64,000 bases of DNA from Bacteroidales bacterium (GTDB taxonomy: Bacteria > Bacteroidota > Bacteroidia > Bacteroidales > F082), in contig JAFZKP010000047.1 in assembly GCA_017553625.1 (NCBI GenBank), forward strand, positions 186,001 through 250,000, read 5' to 3'. This document shows, one piece after another, positions 15,353 through 23,232 of the stretch. The translations under genes were made by a program, and so were the position numbers. Each line of letters opens with the position of its first letter. Position 1 is the first letter of the stretch. The notes beneath the pieces are model-generated. The model did no database searches, had not been told where the DNA came from, and was given only the letters and a program-made list of their open reading frames with translations.

Positions 15353-15380
15353 GTAGAGACGCACGGCCGTGCGTCTCTAC
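15353..15380. repeat. Perfect 28-base palindrome after the dipeptidyl peptidase gene
   Basis: GTAGAGACGCACGG followed directly by its exact complement, 28 bases in total. It lies 24 bases after the stop of the minus-strand peptidase gene. In that direction it is followed by GTTTTT, so it could serve as a terminator. GTAGAGACGC-type palindromes are known as dispersed repeats in several bacterial genomes; only one copy is in this window. Confidence 0.9.
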
Positions 15381-15404
15381 ATGTGTTATAATAATGGAAT
15401 TATG

Positions 15405-18005
15405 TTATTCAATCACCGTCACCACTTTCTCCAATTCCTTCATTGTCTCAATGTGACCATTTTTTGTCACGTAGCCGAGACCCGGAACGAGGAGTTCTAT
15501 GTTATGACCTGCGTTGAGGAATTCCATCAAGGTGTTCTTGACGCAGTATTCTGTTGCTATACCGCTGATAACCAAATTATTACCAACACATTCCGAAAGC
15601 ATTCTGCCGTCAGGGCCGACTGACTCAAAGCCTGAATACTGCTCTTCATCAACCTTTTCACCTTTGCGGAAGATGTTTCTTGCCGGGTCAGGACGGTTGG
15701 CTGGATTTACGACATCGGTGTAAAACGCCTCGTGGATGGCTCCGCCACGTGTTCCCTGCACACAGTGAACAGGCCAGATGCCACCGAAATCGGCGAATGA
15801 GCTGTGGTTTGCCGGATGATAGTCGGTGATGTAGATAACGCGCTCGTCAGGATGCGCGTTGATGTATTTAACCACCTCATGCACTGCGTTTTCAGCGTTG
15901 CCGCAAGCCAAAGTGCCATCGATGAAGTCGTAAAGCATATCAACAACGAGATGTGTTGGGGCATCGGCATGATGCTCGTCAACGAAGCTGTAGTTCTTAC
16001 CGTAATCGAGATGCTGCTGCATGAAGTCTGACGGGTAATTCACCTTATAATCAACAACTTTTCCATCTTTTACAACAGGAACGATGTCCGGATTGATGAA
16101 TCCGCCGTAAGGTTTCAAACCGAGAGCATTGTAACGCTCTTTCACCTCTTTATGAAGGACAGGGTCAATCTTCACTGCGTATGTCTCGATGAGATTCTTG
16201 CCCGCCTCGTAATCGCCTTCCGACTTAACTCTTTGAATCTCAGCGAGCAACTCACCAAACAAGCCACGAAGTTTCTCATAGTCGTTGATGACGAAATATG
16301 TCTTGCCGTCGCGGACTTTCTTCTCGATGACGTTGTCTTTCATGCCCTTTTCATAGCACCATCTACTGATGAGGGCGCGATCCTGCATGTGTGACTCGGT
16401 GATGGTCTTGCCGAGCTCGATTCTTGCAAGCTGTCCCATCAAACCGTTACGGATGAAACTTGAATATTCAGCTTTGTAGCACTCCATGTTTGGAAGTATG
16501 CCGAGTTCAACCATCTTCGGGTCAGCGCAGTAATACAATCCGAACAAATCAGCACGTGACTCTTCAAGTGCAGAGCTGTATTCTTTCAACGAGTTAGGTT
16601 GCGTCGTCGGAAGCAACTGTCCAGAGCCGTGACCGAGGCATTCGTGTAAATCAGTGTGAAGAACGTCAGCGATGCCGCCATATTCCTTGCAGAGGTCGAT
16701 TTCCTCTTGCGAATAAGCGAATTCCGCCAAAGCGCTCTTCGGAGATTCATTTGCGGCTTTCTCATATGCGTCCATCAAGTTGGTGATTGTCACTGACTTG
16801 GAGCCGTGTTCCTTGCGAATCCAGTCGGCGTTAGGCAGGTTGATTCCGATTGGAGGTGCCGGGAAGCAGTCACCAGCGAGAGTTGTCACTATGATGCCCT
16901 TGGCGCTCACACCCTTACACTCTTTCTTCTTGAAACGCGGGTCGACTGGCGAGTTGTCCTCAAACCATTGCGCGTTGGCGCTGATGATTTCCGAGCGTTT
17001 TGTGGCTTCCATGTCTTTATAATCGACAATGGCTTCCCACGTTGCCTTCATTCCCATCGGGTCGCCATAGTCCTCAATGAAGCCGTTCACAAAATCGATA
17101 TTCGAGATTGAATCCTCTACCCAAGCGATGTTGTATTCATCCCATTTCTTAAGGCAACCTGTTGTGTAGTAATCGATTAACAGATTTGTATAGTTACGCT
17201 GGCTGTCGTTTTCAGCAACCTCGTTGGCTTTTTTCAGCCAATAAACAATCTGCTCGATTGCCTTTCCGTAAAGTCCGTCAATTTTATAAACTTCCTCATG
17301 AATCTTACCGTTTTCCTTAACGAGCTTCGAATTCAAGCCGTAAGAAATCGGCTCGGCATCGTTTGGTTTGCGTTGAGCATCATAAAAAGCCTCAACTTCA
17401 CCTTTATTAATATTACCTTCATAGAAATTCACACATGAGTTTTGGATGATATCCTCTTCCCCACTGCGGCGAATCGCATACAAATCCTTGTCGAAAATCA
17501 CAGGGGTGATGAATGTAAGGAAAGCGTCAACAGTCTCGCCTTCAGCCAAAGGAAGAAGTTTTTCGTCAGAGTTTTTCACAAGTTGTGCAAAATATTCCTG
17601 CGAAATCTCTGGGAACATCTTATCCTCCGCATAATGATGATGAATGCCGTTGCTGAAGAAAACACGCTTTGCATAAATCACAAAGTTCTGATAATCAGCG
17701 CATTTCTTATCACCATTGTAAGAATTGAGGATGGCCTCAAGGGTCTTGCGGACAGTCAGATTGTACTTGAAATTCTGGTCTGCAAGGATGTCCCGACCGC
17801 ATTTGGCGGCTTCACCAAGATAATAAACGTACTCTTTCTGCTGAAGCGTCAGCTGTTCCCATTCAGGAATCTGATAACGCATCACTTTCAGGTCGGCGAA
17901 CTCATCGACGAGATACTTGAATTCATCATTCTGGGCTTTCTTCTCGCCTGACGTACAAGCAGTTAGAAGCCCTGCAACACTTAATAACATGATTATTCTT
18001 TTCAT
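15405..18005 (-). CDS. Dipeptidyl peptidase III (M49) fused to a nicotinamidase domain, lipoprotein
   Basis: An 866-residue protein. Residues 1-17 form a lipoprotein signal with lipobox LTAC. Residues about 20-675 are a complete M49 dipeptidyl peptidase III, a zinc enzyme that removes dipeptides from peptide N-termini: HECLGH at 454-459 (the Bacteroidota form of HEXXGH) and EESRAD at 481-486. From about 685 to the end, in the same frame, is a full isochorismatase-type nicotinamidase domain. It has Asp689 (LVVDMLYDF), the metal site DYHPANHSSF, Lys781 (RKGEK) and Cys821 (ATEYCV), the expected Asp-Lys-Cys triad. DPP III proteins of this group usually end near the junction, so this is a two-enzyme fusion. 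If anchored as predicted, nicotinamide would be deamidated outside the cytoplasm. Confidence 0.9.
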   Translation of the reverse strand: MKRIIMLLSVAGLLTACTSGEKKAQNDEFKYLVDEFADLKVMRYQIPEWEQLTLQQKEYVYYLGEAAKCGRDILADQNFKYNLTVRKTLEAILNSYNGDKKCADYQNFVIYAKRVFFSNGIHHHYAEDKMFPEISQEYFAQLVKNSDEKLLPLAEGETVDAFLTFITPVIFDKDLYAIRRSGEEDIIQNSCVNFYEGNINKGEVEAFYDAQRKPNDAEPISYGLNSKLVKENGKIHEEVYKIDGLYGKAIEQIVYWLKKANEVAENDSQRNYTNLLIDYYTTGCLKKWDEYNIAWVEDSISNIDFVNGFIEDYGDPMGMKATWEAIVDYKDMEATKRSEIISANAQWFEDNSPVDPRFKKKECKGVSAKGIIVTTLAGDCFPAPPIGINLPNADWIRKEHGSKSVTITNLMDAYEKAANESPKSALAEFAYSQEEIDLCKEYGGIADVLHTDLHECLGHGSGQLLPTTQPNSLKEYSSALEESRADLFGLYYCADPKMVELGILPNMECYKAEYSSFIRNGLMGQLARIELGKTITESHMQDRALISRWCYEKGMKDNVIEKKVRDGKTYFVINDYEKLRGLFGELLAEIQRVKSEGDYEAGKNLIETYAVKIDPVLHKEVKERYNALGLKPYGGFINPDIVPVVKDGKVVDYKVNYPSDFMQQHLDYGKNYSFVDEHHADAPTHLVVDMLYDFIDGTLACGNAENAVHEVVKYINAHPDERVIYITDYHPANHSSFADFGGIWPVHCVQGTRGGAIHEAFYTDVVNPANRPDPARNIFRKGEKVDEEQYSGFESVGPDGRMLSECVGNNLVISGIATEYCVKNTLMEFLNAGHNIELLVPGLGYVTKNGHIETMKELEKVVTVIE

Positions 18006-18042
18006 TATTTTTATTTTAATTAATAATTCTGAAATAAGATTG

Positions 18043-18071
18043 CAAAATTATCGTTTTTTTTATTACCTTTG
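18043..18071. promoter_or_regulatory. Divergent promoters for the peptidase fusion and SPFH gene
   Basis: TAATTTTG on the minus strand (18050-18043), 37 bases before the peptidase ATG, and TACCTTTG on the plus strand (18064-18071), 29 bases before the SPFH ATG. Both match TAnnTTTG. Confidence 0.65.
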
Positions 18072-18100
18072 CAAAAAATAACAAATTAAAAATTAAAGCT

Positions 18101-18961
18101 ATGGAATACACGCAACAGTCTGGCTATCAACAGAATAAGCCAACAAACAACAAGAAATACGGACCAGTTATCCTGATTGGAGTTCTGGTTTTATTGCTCA
18201 TCATTTTCTGGAGCCGCATCACGGTGACGATTCCAGCAGGTCACGGCGGAGTGCTTTACCGTCTGTTCGGCGGCGGTATCGACACGTCGAAAACTTACGA
18301 GGAAGGATTCCATTTCATCGCTCCATGGAACACAATGACGCTTTATGAGGTGCGCCAGCAAGTCGCTGACGAGGAAATGAGCGCTCTTTCTTCAAACGGA
18401 TTGGAAATCAAGATAGAGTTCTCGACTTGGTATCAGCCGACATGGCAGGAAATCGGCGAACTCCACGCCACCATCGGAACACAGTATCTGACGAGAGCAG
18501 TCTATCCAGCCATGCGTTCGGCTGCGAGAAGCGTTCTCGGACGTTACACCCCTGAGCAGATTTATTCCACAAAACGTGACGCCATCCAGGAAGAAATCTT
18601 CATCGAGACAAAGAACCTTCTCGAAGGCAAACACATCCAGCTCAACCAAGTGCTCATCCGTTCGGTCACTCTCCCTCCTACCATCAAATCGGCTATCGAG
18701 AGCAAGCTGAAACAGGAACAGGAAGCTTTGGAGTATGAATTTAAACTCGAAAAAGCATCGCAAGAGGCTGAACGTCAGCGTGTTGAGGCTGAAGGTAAGG
18801 CAAGAGCAAACAACATCGTCAGCGCGAGTATTAACGACAGGATTTTGCGTGAAAAAGGCATCGAGGCGACATTGAAGCTCGCCGAATCGCCAAACACCAA
18901 GGTCGTCATCGTGGGCAACAGCAAGGACGGAATGCCTTTGATTTTAGGAGACATCAAATAA
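18101..18961 (+). CDS. SPFH/prohibitin-family membrane protein
   Basis: A 286-residue membrane-anchored protein of the prohibitin/band 7 group, which forms ring-like assemblies in the inner membrane. A Gln/Asn-rich N-terminus ([17 protein letters not shown]) precedes one membrane helix (about 25-42). The SPFH domain follows ([45 protein letters not shown]), and then a charged helical segment ([20 protein letters not shown]). It has its own promoter and overlaps smpB by one base (TAATG), so the two are translationally coupled. The precise role in bacteria is not settled. Confidence 0.9.
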   Translation: MEYTQQSGYQQNKPTNNKKYGPVILIGVLVLLLIIFWSRITVTIPAGHGGVLYRLFGGGIDTSKTYEEGFHFIAPWNTMTLYEVRQQVADEEMSALSSNGLEIKIEFSTWYQPTWQEIGELHATIGTQYLTRAVYPAMRSAARSVLGRYTPEQIYSTKRDAIQEEIFIETKNLLEGKHIQLNQVLIRSVTLPPTIKSAIESKLKQEQEALEYEFKLEKASQEAERQRVEAEGKARANNIVSASINDRILREKGIEATLKLAESPNTKVVIVGNSKDGMPLILGDIK

Positions 18962-19416
18962 TGGCGAACAAAGTCAAACAGGTAAGAATTAGCATTAAAA
19001 ACAAGCGTGCGTCGTTTGAGTATTTCCTCATCGACCGCTACACAGCCGGCATCGTCCTGACAGGCACGGAGATTAAGAGTATCCGCGAGGGCAAGGCAAG
19101 CCTCGTGGACTCTTACTGCTCCTTCATCGGCAACGAGTTGTTTGTCATTGGGATGCACATCGCGGAATATGCTTTCGGGACATACAACAACCACGTGCCG
19201 AAACGCGACCGCAAACTGCTTCTCACTATGAAGGAACTGCGCAAACTCAAGGCGAAAAGCTCTGAAAAAGGCTTCACCATCGTGCCAATTGAGATGTTCG
19301 TCAACGAGAAAGGACTGGCAAAAGTGGAAATCGCACTGGCAAAAGGGAAGCATTTCTACGACAAACGCGACAGCTTGAAAGAAAAAGATTCGAAAAAAGA
19401 AATTAGAGAATTGTAG
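18961..19416 (+). CDS. smpB: SsrA-binding protein SmpB
   Basis: SmpB binds tmRNA and brings it to stalled ribosomes for trans-translation. The 151 residues show the conserved start ([24 protein letters not shown] truncated here to its core [20 protein letters not shown]), [31 protein letters not shown], and the basic C-terminal tail [18 protein letters not shown]. Its ATG overlaps the SPFH stop by one base. The stop codon lies in the left arm of a palindrome (19413-19440). No tmRNA gene is in the window. Confidence 0.95.
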   Translation: MANKVKQVRISIKNKRASFEYFLIDRYTAGIVLTGTEIKSIREGKASLVDSYCSFIGNELFVIGMHIAEYAFGTYNNHVPKRDRKLLLTMKELRKLKAKSSEKGFTIVPIEMFVNEKGLAKVEIALAKGKHFYDKRDSLKEKDSKKEIREL

Positions 19417-19440
19417 GGACAAGGCCTGCCTTGTCCGTAC
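19413..19440. repeat. Palindrome over the smpB stop codon
   Basis: A 9-base stem GGACAAGGC/GCCTTGTCC around a 2-base centre, extended outward by GTA/TAC after one mismatch. The smpB TAG stop (19414-19416) is in the left arm. No T-run follows, so it is more REP-like than a terminator. Confidence 0.8.
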
Positions 19441-19454
19441 GGGATAAATTGAAA

Positions 19455-19964
19455 ATGAAAAAATTATTAATTGCATTTCTGATTACAATTTCATTGCCGA
19501 TTTTCGGTAACGCACAGAAAATCAATTGGATGACATTTCAGGAAGCCGTGAAGCTGAACGAGACTGCGCCAAAAAAGATATTCATCGACGTCTTCACCGA
19601 CTGGTGCGGATGGTGCAAGAGAATGGATCAGACCACCTTTATTAATAAAGAGGTTGTCGACTACATGAACGAAAATTTTTATGCTGTGAAGTTTGACGCC
19701 GAGATGAACGACACCATTTTCTTTTCAGGCTATAAATTTGTCAATGAAGGGAACAAAAACGGTCGCAAAGGCACACACCAACTGGCAATCTCTTTGCTTC
19801 AGGGCAAGATGTCGTATCCGTCATACGTCTTCATGAACGAGAAAAACCAGCTCCTCACGGTAGCCCCCGGATACATGGAAGCGAAAGATTTTCTGCCTGT
19901 TTTGAAGTATTTCGGAACAGACGCCTACCTCAAACAGACATATCAGGACTTTATCAAGAAATAA
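19455..19964 (+). CDS. Exported thioredoxin-like protein
   Basis: A 169-residue thioredoxin-fold protein. The ATG at 19455 gives a signal peptide, MKKLLIAFLITISLPIFGNAQ; the TTG at 19431 lies in the palindrome and is not needed. The active site is Cys51-Gly-Trp-Cys54 in IDVFTDWCGWCKRMDQTTF, and the conserved cis-Pro region is SYPSYVFMNEKNQ. It probably acts as a periplasmic disulfide reductase or isomerase. It sits between smpB and a lipoprotein gene whose ATG directly follows its stop. Confidence 0.88.
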   Translation: MKKLLIAFLITISLPIFGNAQKINWMTFQEAVKLNETAPKKIFIDVFTDWCGWCKRMDQTTFINKEVVDYMNENFYAVKFDAEMNDTIFFSGYKFVNEGNKNGRKGTHQLAISLLQGKMSYPSYVFMNEKNQLLTVAPGYMEAKDFLPVLKYFGTDAYLKQTYQDFIKK

Positions 19965-21440
19965 ATGCGTAAACTGTTAGTTTTCATAATATTAGCACTT
20001 GTAACGCTGACGATTTCCTGCAGAAAAAAACAGGTTTATTCAGACAGTCCGTCGATGAACATCAGCCTTTCGACTGATACAATAGCCTTCGACACCGTTT
20101 TCACATGCGTTGGCTCCTCGACAAGGACGTTGATGATTTACAACAAGAACTCTGAAAACCTGAAAATCAACTCGATACGACTCGAAAAAGGCGCATCATC
20201 GCCTTTCAGCATCAACGTTGACGGGGAGTCGGGACATGTTTTCAGCGACAAGGAGATTTATGCAAACGACAGCCTTTACATCTTCGTCAAAGTGACGATA
20301 AACCCCAATGACGCCAACAACCCGTTTTTTGTGCCCGACCGCCTGATTTTCAACACAAACGGCAACGAGAAAGTTGTAAATCTCATCGCTTACGGGCAAA
20401 ACGCACACTATATCATAGGTCGAAAAGGCATCTTCCCTGACCAAAATGGCAATTACACAAACTATTACACCGCTATCACCGATTCGGTAAACAAAGACGT
20501 ACATTGGACTTCAGAAAAACCTTATGTCATTTATAATGTGGCACTTATAGATTCTGATGGCACTCTCACCATAGAACCGGGAACACACGTATATTTCCAC
20601 GGTGGCGCAGGACTTTGGGCTTGGAGCGAGGGTCAGCTTATTGTCAACGGAACAAAAGAAAATCCCGTTGTGTTTCAAGGTGACAGACTCGAAGACTTTT
20701 ACGCCGACCAACCAGGACAATGGGACAGAATCTGGCTCATGGAGGCTCGCGAAGGTCATGGGCATATAATCAACCATGCAATTATCCGCAACGGCTTCAT
20801 CGGCTTGCAGATTCAAAGATTGTTGAAAGACAATTTAGCTCCGACATACATAACAAATACAATCATCGAAAACCACACCGGAATGGGAATATATGCCAAT
20901 TGTTACAACATAGGAGCGTCGAATTTTGTGGTAAACAACTGCGGGAACTATTGCGTGGCACTTACCGGCGGCGGCGAATACGTCTTCACTCACGGCACTA
21001 TCGCCAACTACTGGAACAGCTCAACAAGAAAGACAGAAGCACTGTTTTTCAACAACTTATACAACAATCCGACAGACGGCAACACATACGTCATCCCATT
21101 CGTCTGTGAATTTAACAACAGCATCATTTACGGCAACAGAAGCGATGAGTTCGGCACCGACTTCTACCCTATCCAAGACACAAATTACATTTTCAGAAAC
21201 AGTCTGATATGCACGACACGACCGCATAATAATATTAATTTTTACGAGTCTTGCATATTCAACAAAACGCCGAATTTCGTCAACACTTCTGAATTCAACT
21301 ACCACCTTGACACATTGTCAGCGGCAATAGGAATCGGCAATCCGATTTATTCAACTGGCGCATTGCAGTTTGACTTGGATGGCGTTGAAAGAGGCGGCAC
21401 GCCAGACGCTGGCGCTTACCAATATATTGAGATGCGATAA
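19965..21440 (+). CDS. Beta-helix lipoprotein
   Basis: A 491-residue lipoprotein with signal MRKLLVFIILALVTLTISC. The N-terminal 150 residues look like an immunoglobulin-type domain (TRTLMIYNKNSENLKINSIRL). The middle part has the pattern of a right-handed parallel beta-helix: LTIEPGTHVYFHGGAGL, repeated short strands with N and G turns, AIIRNGFIGLQI, TIIENHTGMGIY. The end, RGGTPDAGAYQYIE, is typical of the last turn of such helices (choice-of-anchor Q-like). No catalytic residues can be assigned, so this may be a surface binding protein. The stop codon lies inside a terminator hairpin. Confidence 0.75.
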   Translation: MRKLLVFIILALVTLTISCRKKQVYSDSPSMNISLSTDTIAFDTVFTCVGSSTRTLMIYNKNSENLKINSIRLEKGASSPFSINVDGESGHVFSDKEIYANDSLYIFVKVTINPNDANNPFFVPDRLIFNTNGNEKVVNLIAYGQNAHYIIGRKGIFPDQNGNYTNYYTAITDSVNKDVHWTSEKPYVIYNVALIDSDGTLTIEPGTHVYFHGGAGLWAWSEGQLIVNGTKENPVVFQGDRLEDFYADQPGQWDRIWLMEAREGHGHIINHAIIRNGFIGLQIQRLLKDNLAPTYITNTIIENHTGMGIYANCYNIGASNFVVNNCGNYCVALTGGGEYVFTHGTIANYWNSSTRKTEALFFNNLYNNPTDGNTYVIPFVCEFNNSIIYGNRSDEFGTDFYPIQDTNYIFRNSLICTTRPHNNINFYESCIFNKTPNFVNTSEFNYHLDTLSAAIGIGNPIYSTGALQFDLDGVERGGTPDAGAYQYIEMR

Positions 21441-21458
21441 ATCGCATCTTTATCTTTT
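21431..21458 (+). terminator. Intrinsic terminator after the beta-helix lipoprotein gene
   Basis: The stem GATGCGA/TCGCATC (21431-21437 with 21442-21448) has a 4-base loop holding the TAA stop and is followed by TTTATCTTTT. It ends the SPFH-smpB operon ahead of the convergent M23 gene. Confidence 0.75.
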
Positions 21459-21459
21459 A

Positions 21460-23172
21460 TTATTTTGATTGTTCTCTGACTAAGTTGAACGTCTTGCGCG
21501 TTTCGTTGCCAACTACATCTGTTACAACGACTTCCATTTTGTTTTTGCCCTTTTTCAGATATTCGTCAACGTCATAAAACAACAGGTCGTTTTTCGCGTC
21601 ATACGCCCCGACGACCCATTTCCCGTTGAGGTAAATGTCATATTTGTCAATTCCAGATTCCGAGTCTTTAATCTTGATTCTCAATCGTTTAGTGTTGACA
21701 ATTTTTGAATTGTCATTAAAATTGACCGGATTGACTTCTGGTTTCACTGTATCTATAGCCAAAGCAAAAGTACCGCAAGAACGCGTCTTCGAACAAACCA
21801 TACCGTCCGACATCTTGCCGCCTAATGGCGCGAATTTTCCATCTTTTGCAACAGAAACCATATACAACTTGTCGGAAGAAGCATATTTCTCTGCGGGACG
21901 AATCTTCAAATCAATGTTTTTCTGAACCGGAATCTCCTCAGAACCAAAGACATACGCAAAATCAGATGCAATATTTTCTATCGTGTCAAGCTGCCGGGCA
22001 AACACATATTCAAATTTGTAAAACGCCTTTTTAGGAATTTCAGCAGTAAATCCATCAAGACCCACTAGCACCTCATCGTTCCCATCAACACGATAATAAC
22101 TTCTACTGTATTGATTATCAGAATATTCCGACAAAGGCTCATCACCAATCAACGTAAACTTCAACGTTGTCGTGTTGTTGTAATGGTCTTTGACAACAAA
22201 TTTCATCTCCGCCCTGTCCCCTTTTTTCATCGTGACACTGCCATATCTTTCACCATACAAGTCAAGAATATTATACTCGTCAATTTCCGTTCTCACATAC
22301 CTGATTTTATCGTTTATAAACTTTTTATAATCAATCAAACTGTTGATATAGCGTGTTTCATCATAAGAATATCTATCAAATAAAATATTGAATATCAGTC
22401 TGTTATCAGCAAAAAGCTCAATTGAACGAACACCGTTTTTGTTGGCAGAGCCATCCGCCTGGTCGTATGCGGAAATGCCAAAATAAACCGTCCCGTTCAC
22501 CTTAATTTCACCATCTTTTAAAGAATATTTCCCGTTATTTTCAACAACCTCGAAAAACATTTCCGAATCAGAACCGTTGACAGAAGATAACTCCTTGGGA
22601 TACAATGCAATACCATTGATTTTAGGCTTCTGGTTATCATTTATTTTAAAACCGAATAAGCAAGGATTTATCGGACGCTGACCGGCATCACGAAGCTCAT
22701 AGTGCAAATGAGGACCACCAGAACCGCCGCTGTTACCGCTAAGTCCAAGAAAATCACCTACTTTAACTGGAATATCACCTTTTTCAAGAAATAAATTTTG
22801 GACAAAAGACTTGCTTTCGAGCTGCTTTTTCCTAACATACTTTCCAATCTTGTCGTTAAAGCTTTCCAGATGCGCATAAACAGACATAAATCCATCATTA
22901 TGAGTGATATACACCACATTTCCATATCCAAAAGGCGACACGCCAATACGACTGACATAGCCATCGGCAACGGCATAAACCTTCTTGCCAATCTCGCCTC
23001 CTGTTTTTATGTCAACACCAGCATGAAAAGCGTTGTTTCGAAGCTCTCCAAAAGTCGCTGAAAGATAAATAGGTATCTTCACCGGATTCGGATAAACAGG
23101 ATACTTGGGCTTATTCTGTGCACATAAAATATTGACAACCAATAAAAAAACAATCAAAAACCTAAATCTCAT
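21460..23172 (-). CDS. M23 family metallopeptidase
   Basis: A 570-residue exported zinc peptidase of the lysostaphin/LytM type, which acts on peptide cross-links of peptidoglycan. The ATG at 23172 starts the signal MRFRFLIVFLLVVNILCAQ; a TTG six bases upstream also opens the frame. The M23 domain occupies about residues 30-170 with the zinc motifs HAGVD and PHLHYELR and the loop YAHLESF. A long C-terminal region of about 390 residues (beta-rich, for example ESGIDKYDIYLNGKWV) is typical of the Bacteroidota version and is of unknown function. A divergent promoter separates it from the sulfatase-family gene. Confidence 0.88.
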   Translation of the reverse strand: MRFRFLIVFLLVVNILCAQNKPKYPVYPNPVKIPIYLSATFGELRNNAFHAGVDIKTGGEIGKKVYAVADGYVSRIGVSPFGYGNVVYITHNDGFMSVYAHLESFNDKIGKYVRKKQLESKSFVQNLFLEKGDIPVKVGDFLGLSGNSGGSGGPHLHYELRDAGQRPINPCLFGFKINDNQKPKINGIALYPKELSSVNGSDSEMFFEVVENNGKYSLKDGEIKVNGTVYFGISAYDQADGSANKNGVRSIELFADNRLIFNILFDRYSYDETRYINSLIDYKKFINDKIRYVRTEIDEYNILDLYGERYGSVTMKKGDRAEMKFVVKDHYNNTTTLKFTLIGDEPLSEYSDNQYSRSYYRVDGNDEVLVGLDGFTAEIPKKAFYKFEYVFARQLDTIENIASDFAYVFGSEEIPVQKNIDLKIRPAEKYASSDKLYMVSVAKDGKFAPLGGKMSDGMVCSKTRSCGTFALAIDTVKPEVNPVNFNDNSKIVNTKRLRIKIKDSESGIDKYDIYLNGKWVVGAYDAKNDLLFYDVDEYLKKGKNKMEVVVTDVVGNETRKTFNLVREQSK

Positions 23173-23191
23173 CTTCAATAAATTTAATTTA

Positions 23192-23219
23192 CAAAGATAC
23201 GATTTTTTTATTAAATTTG
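23192..23219. promoter_or_regulatory. Divergent promoters for the M23 peptidase and MdoB/LtaS-like operon
   Basis: TATCTTTG on the minus strand (23199-23192) and TAAATTTG on the plus strand (23212-23219). The start codons lie 19 and 13 bases beyond the boxes. Confidence 0.65.
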
Positions 23220-23232
23220 CAAAAAAAATTGA

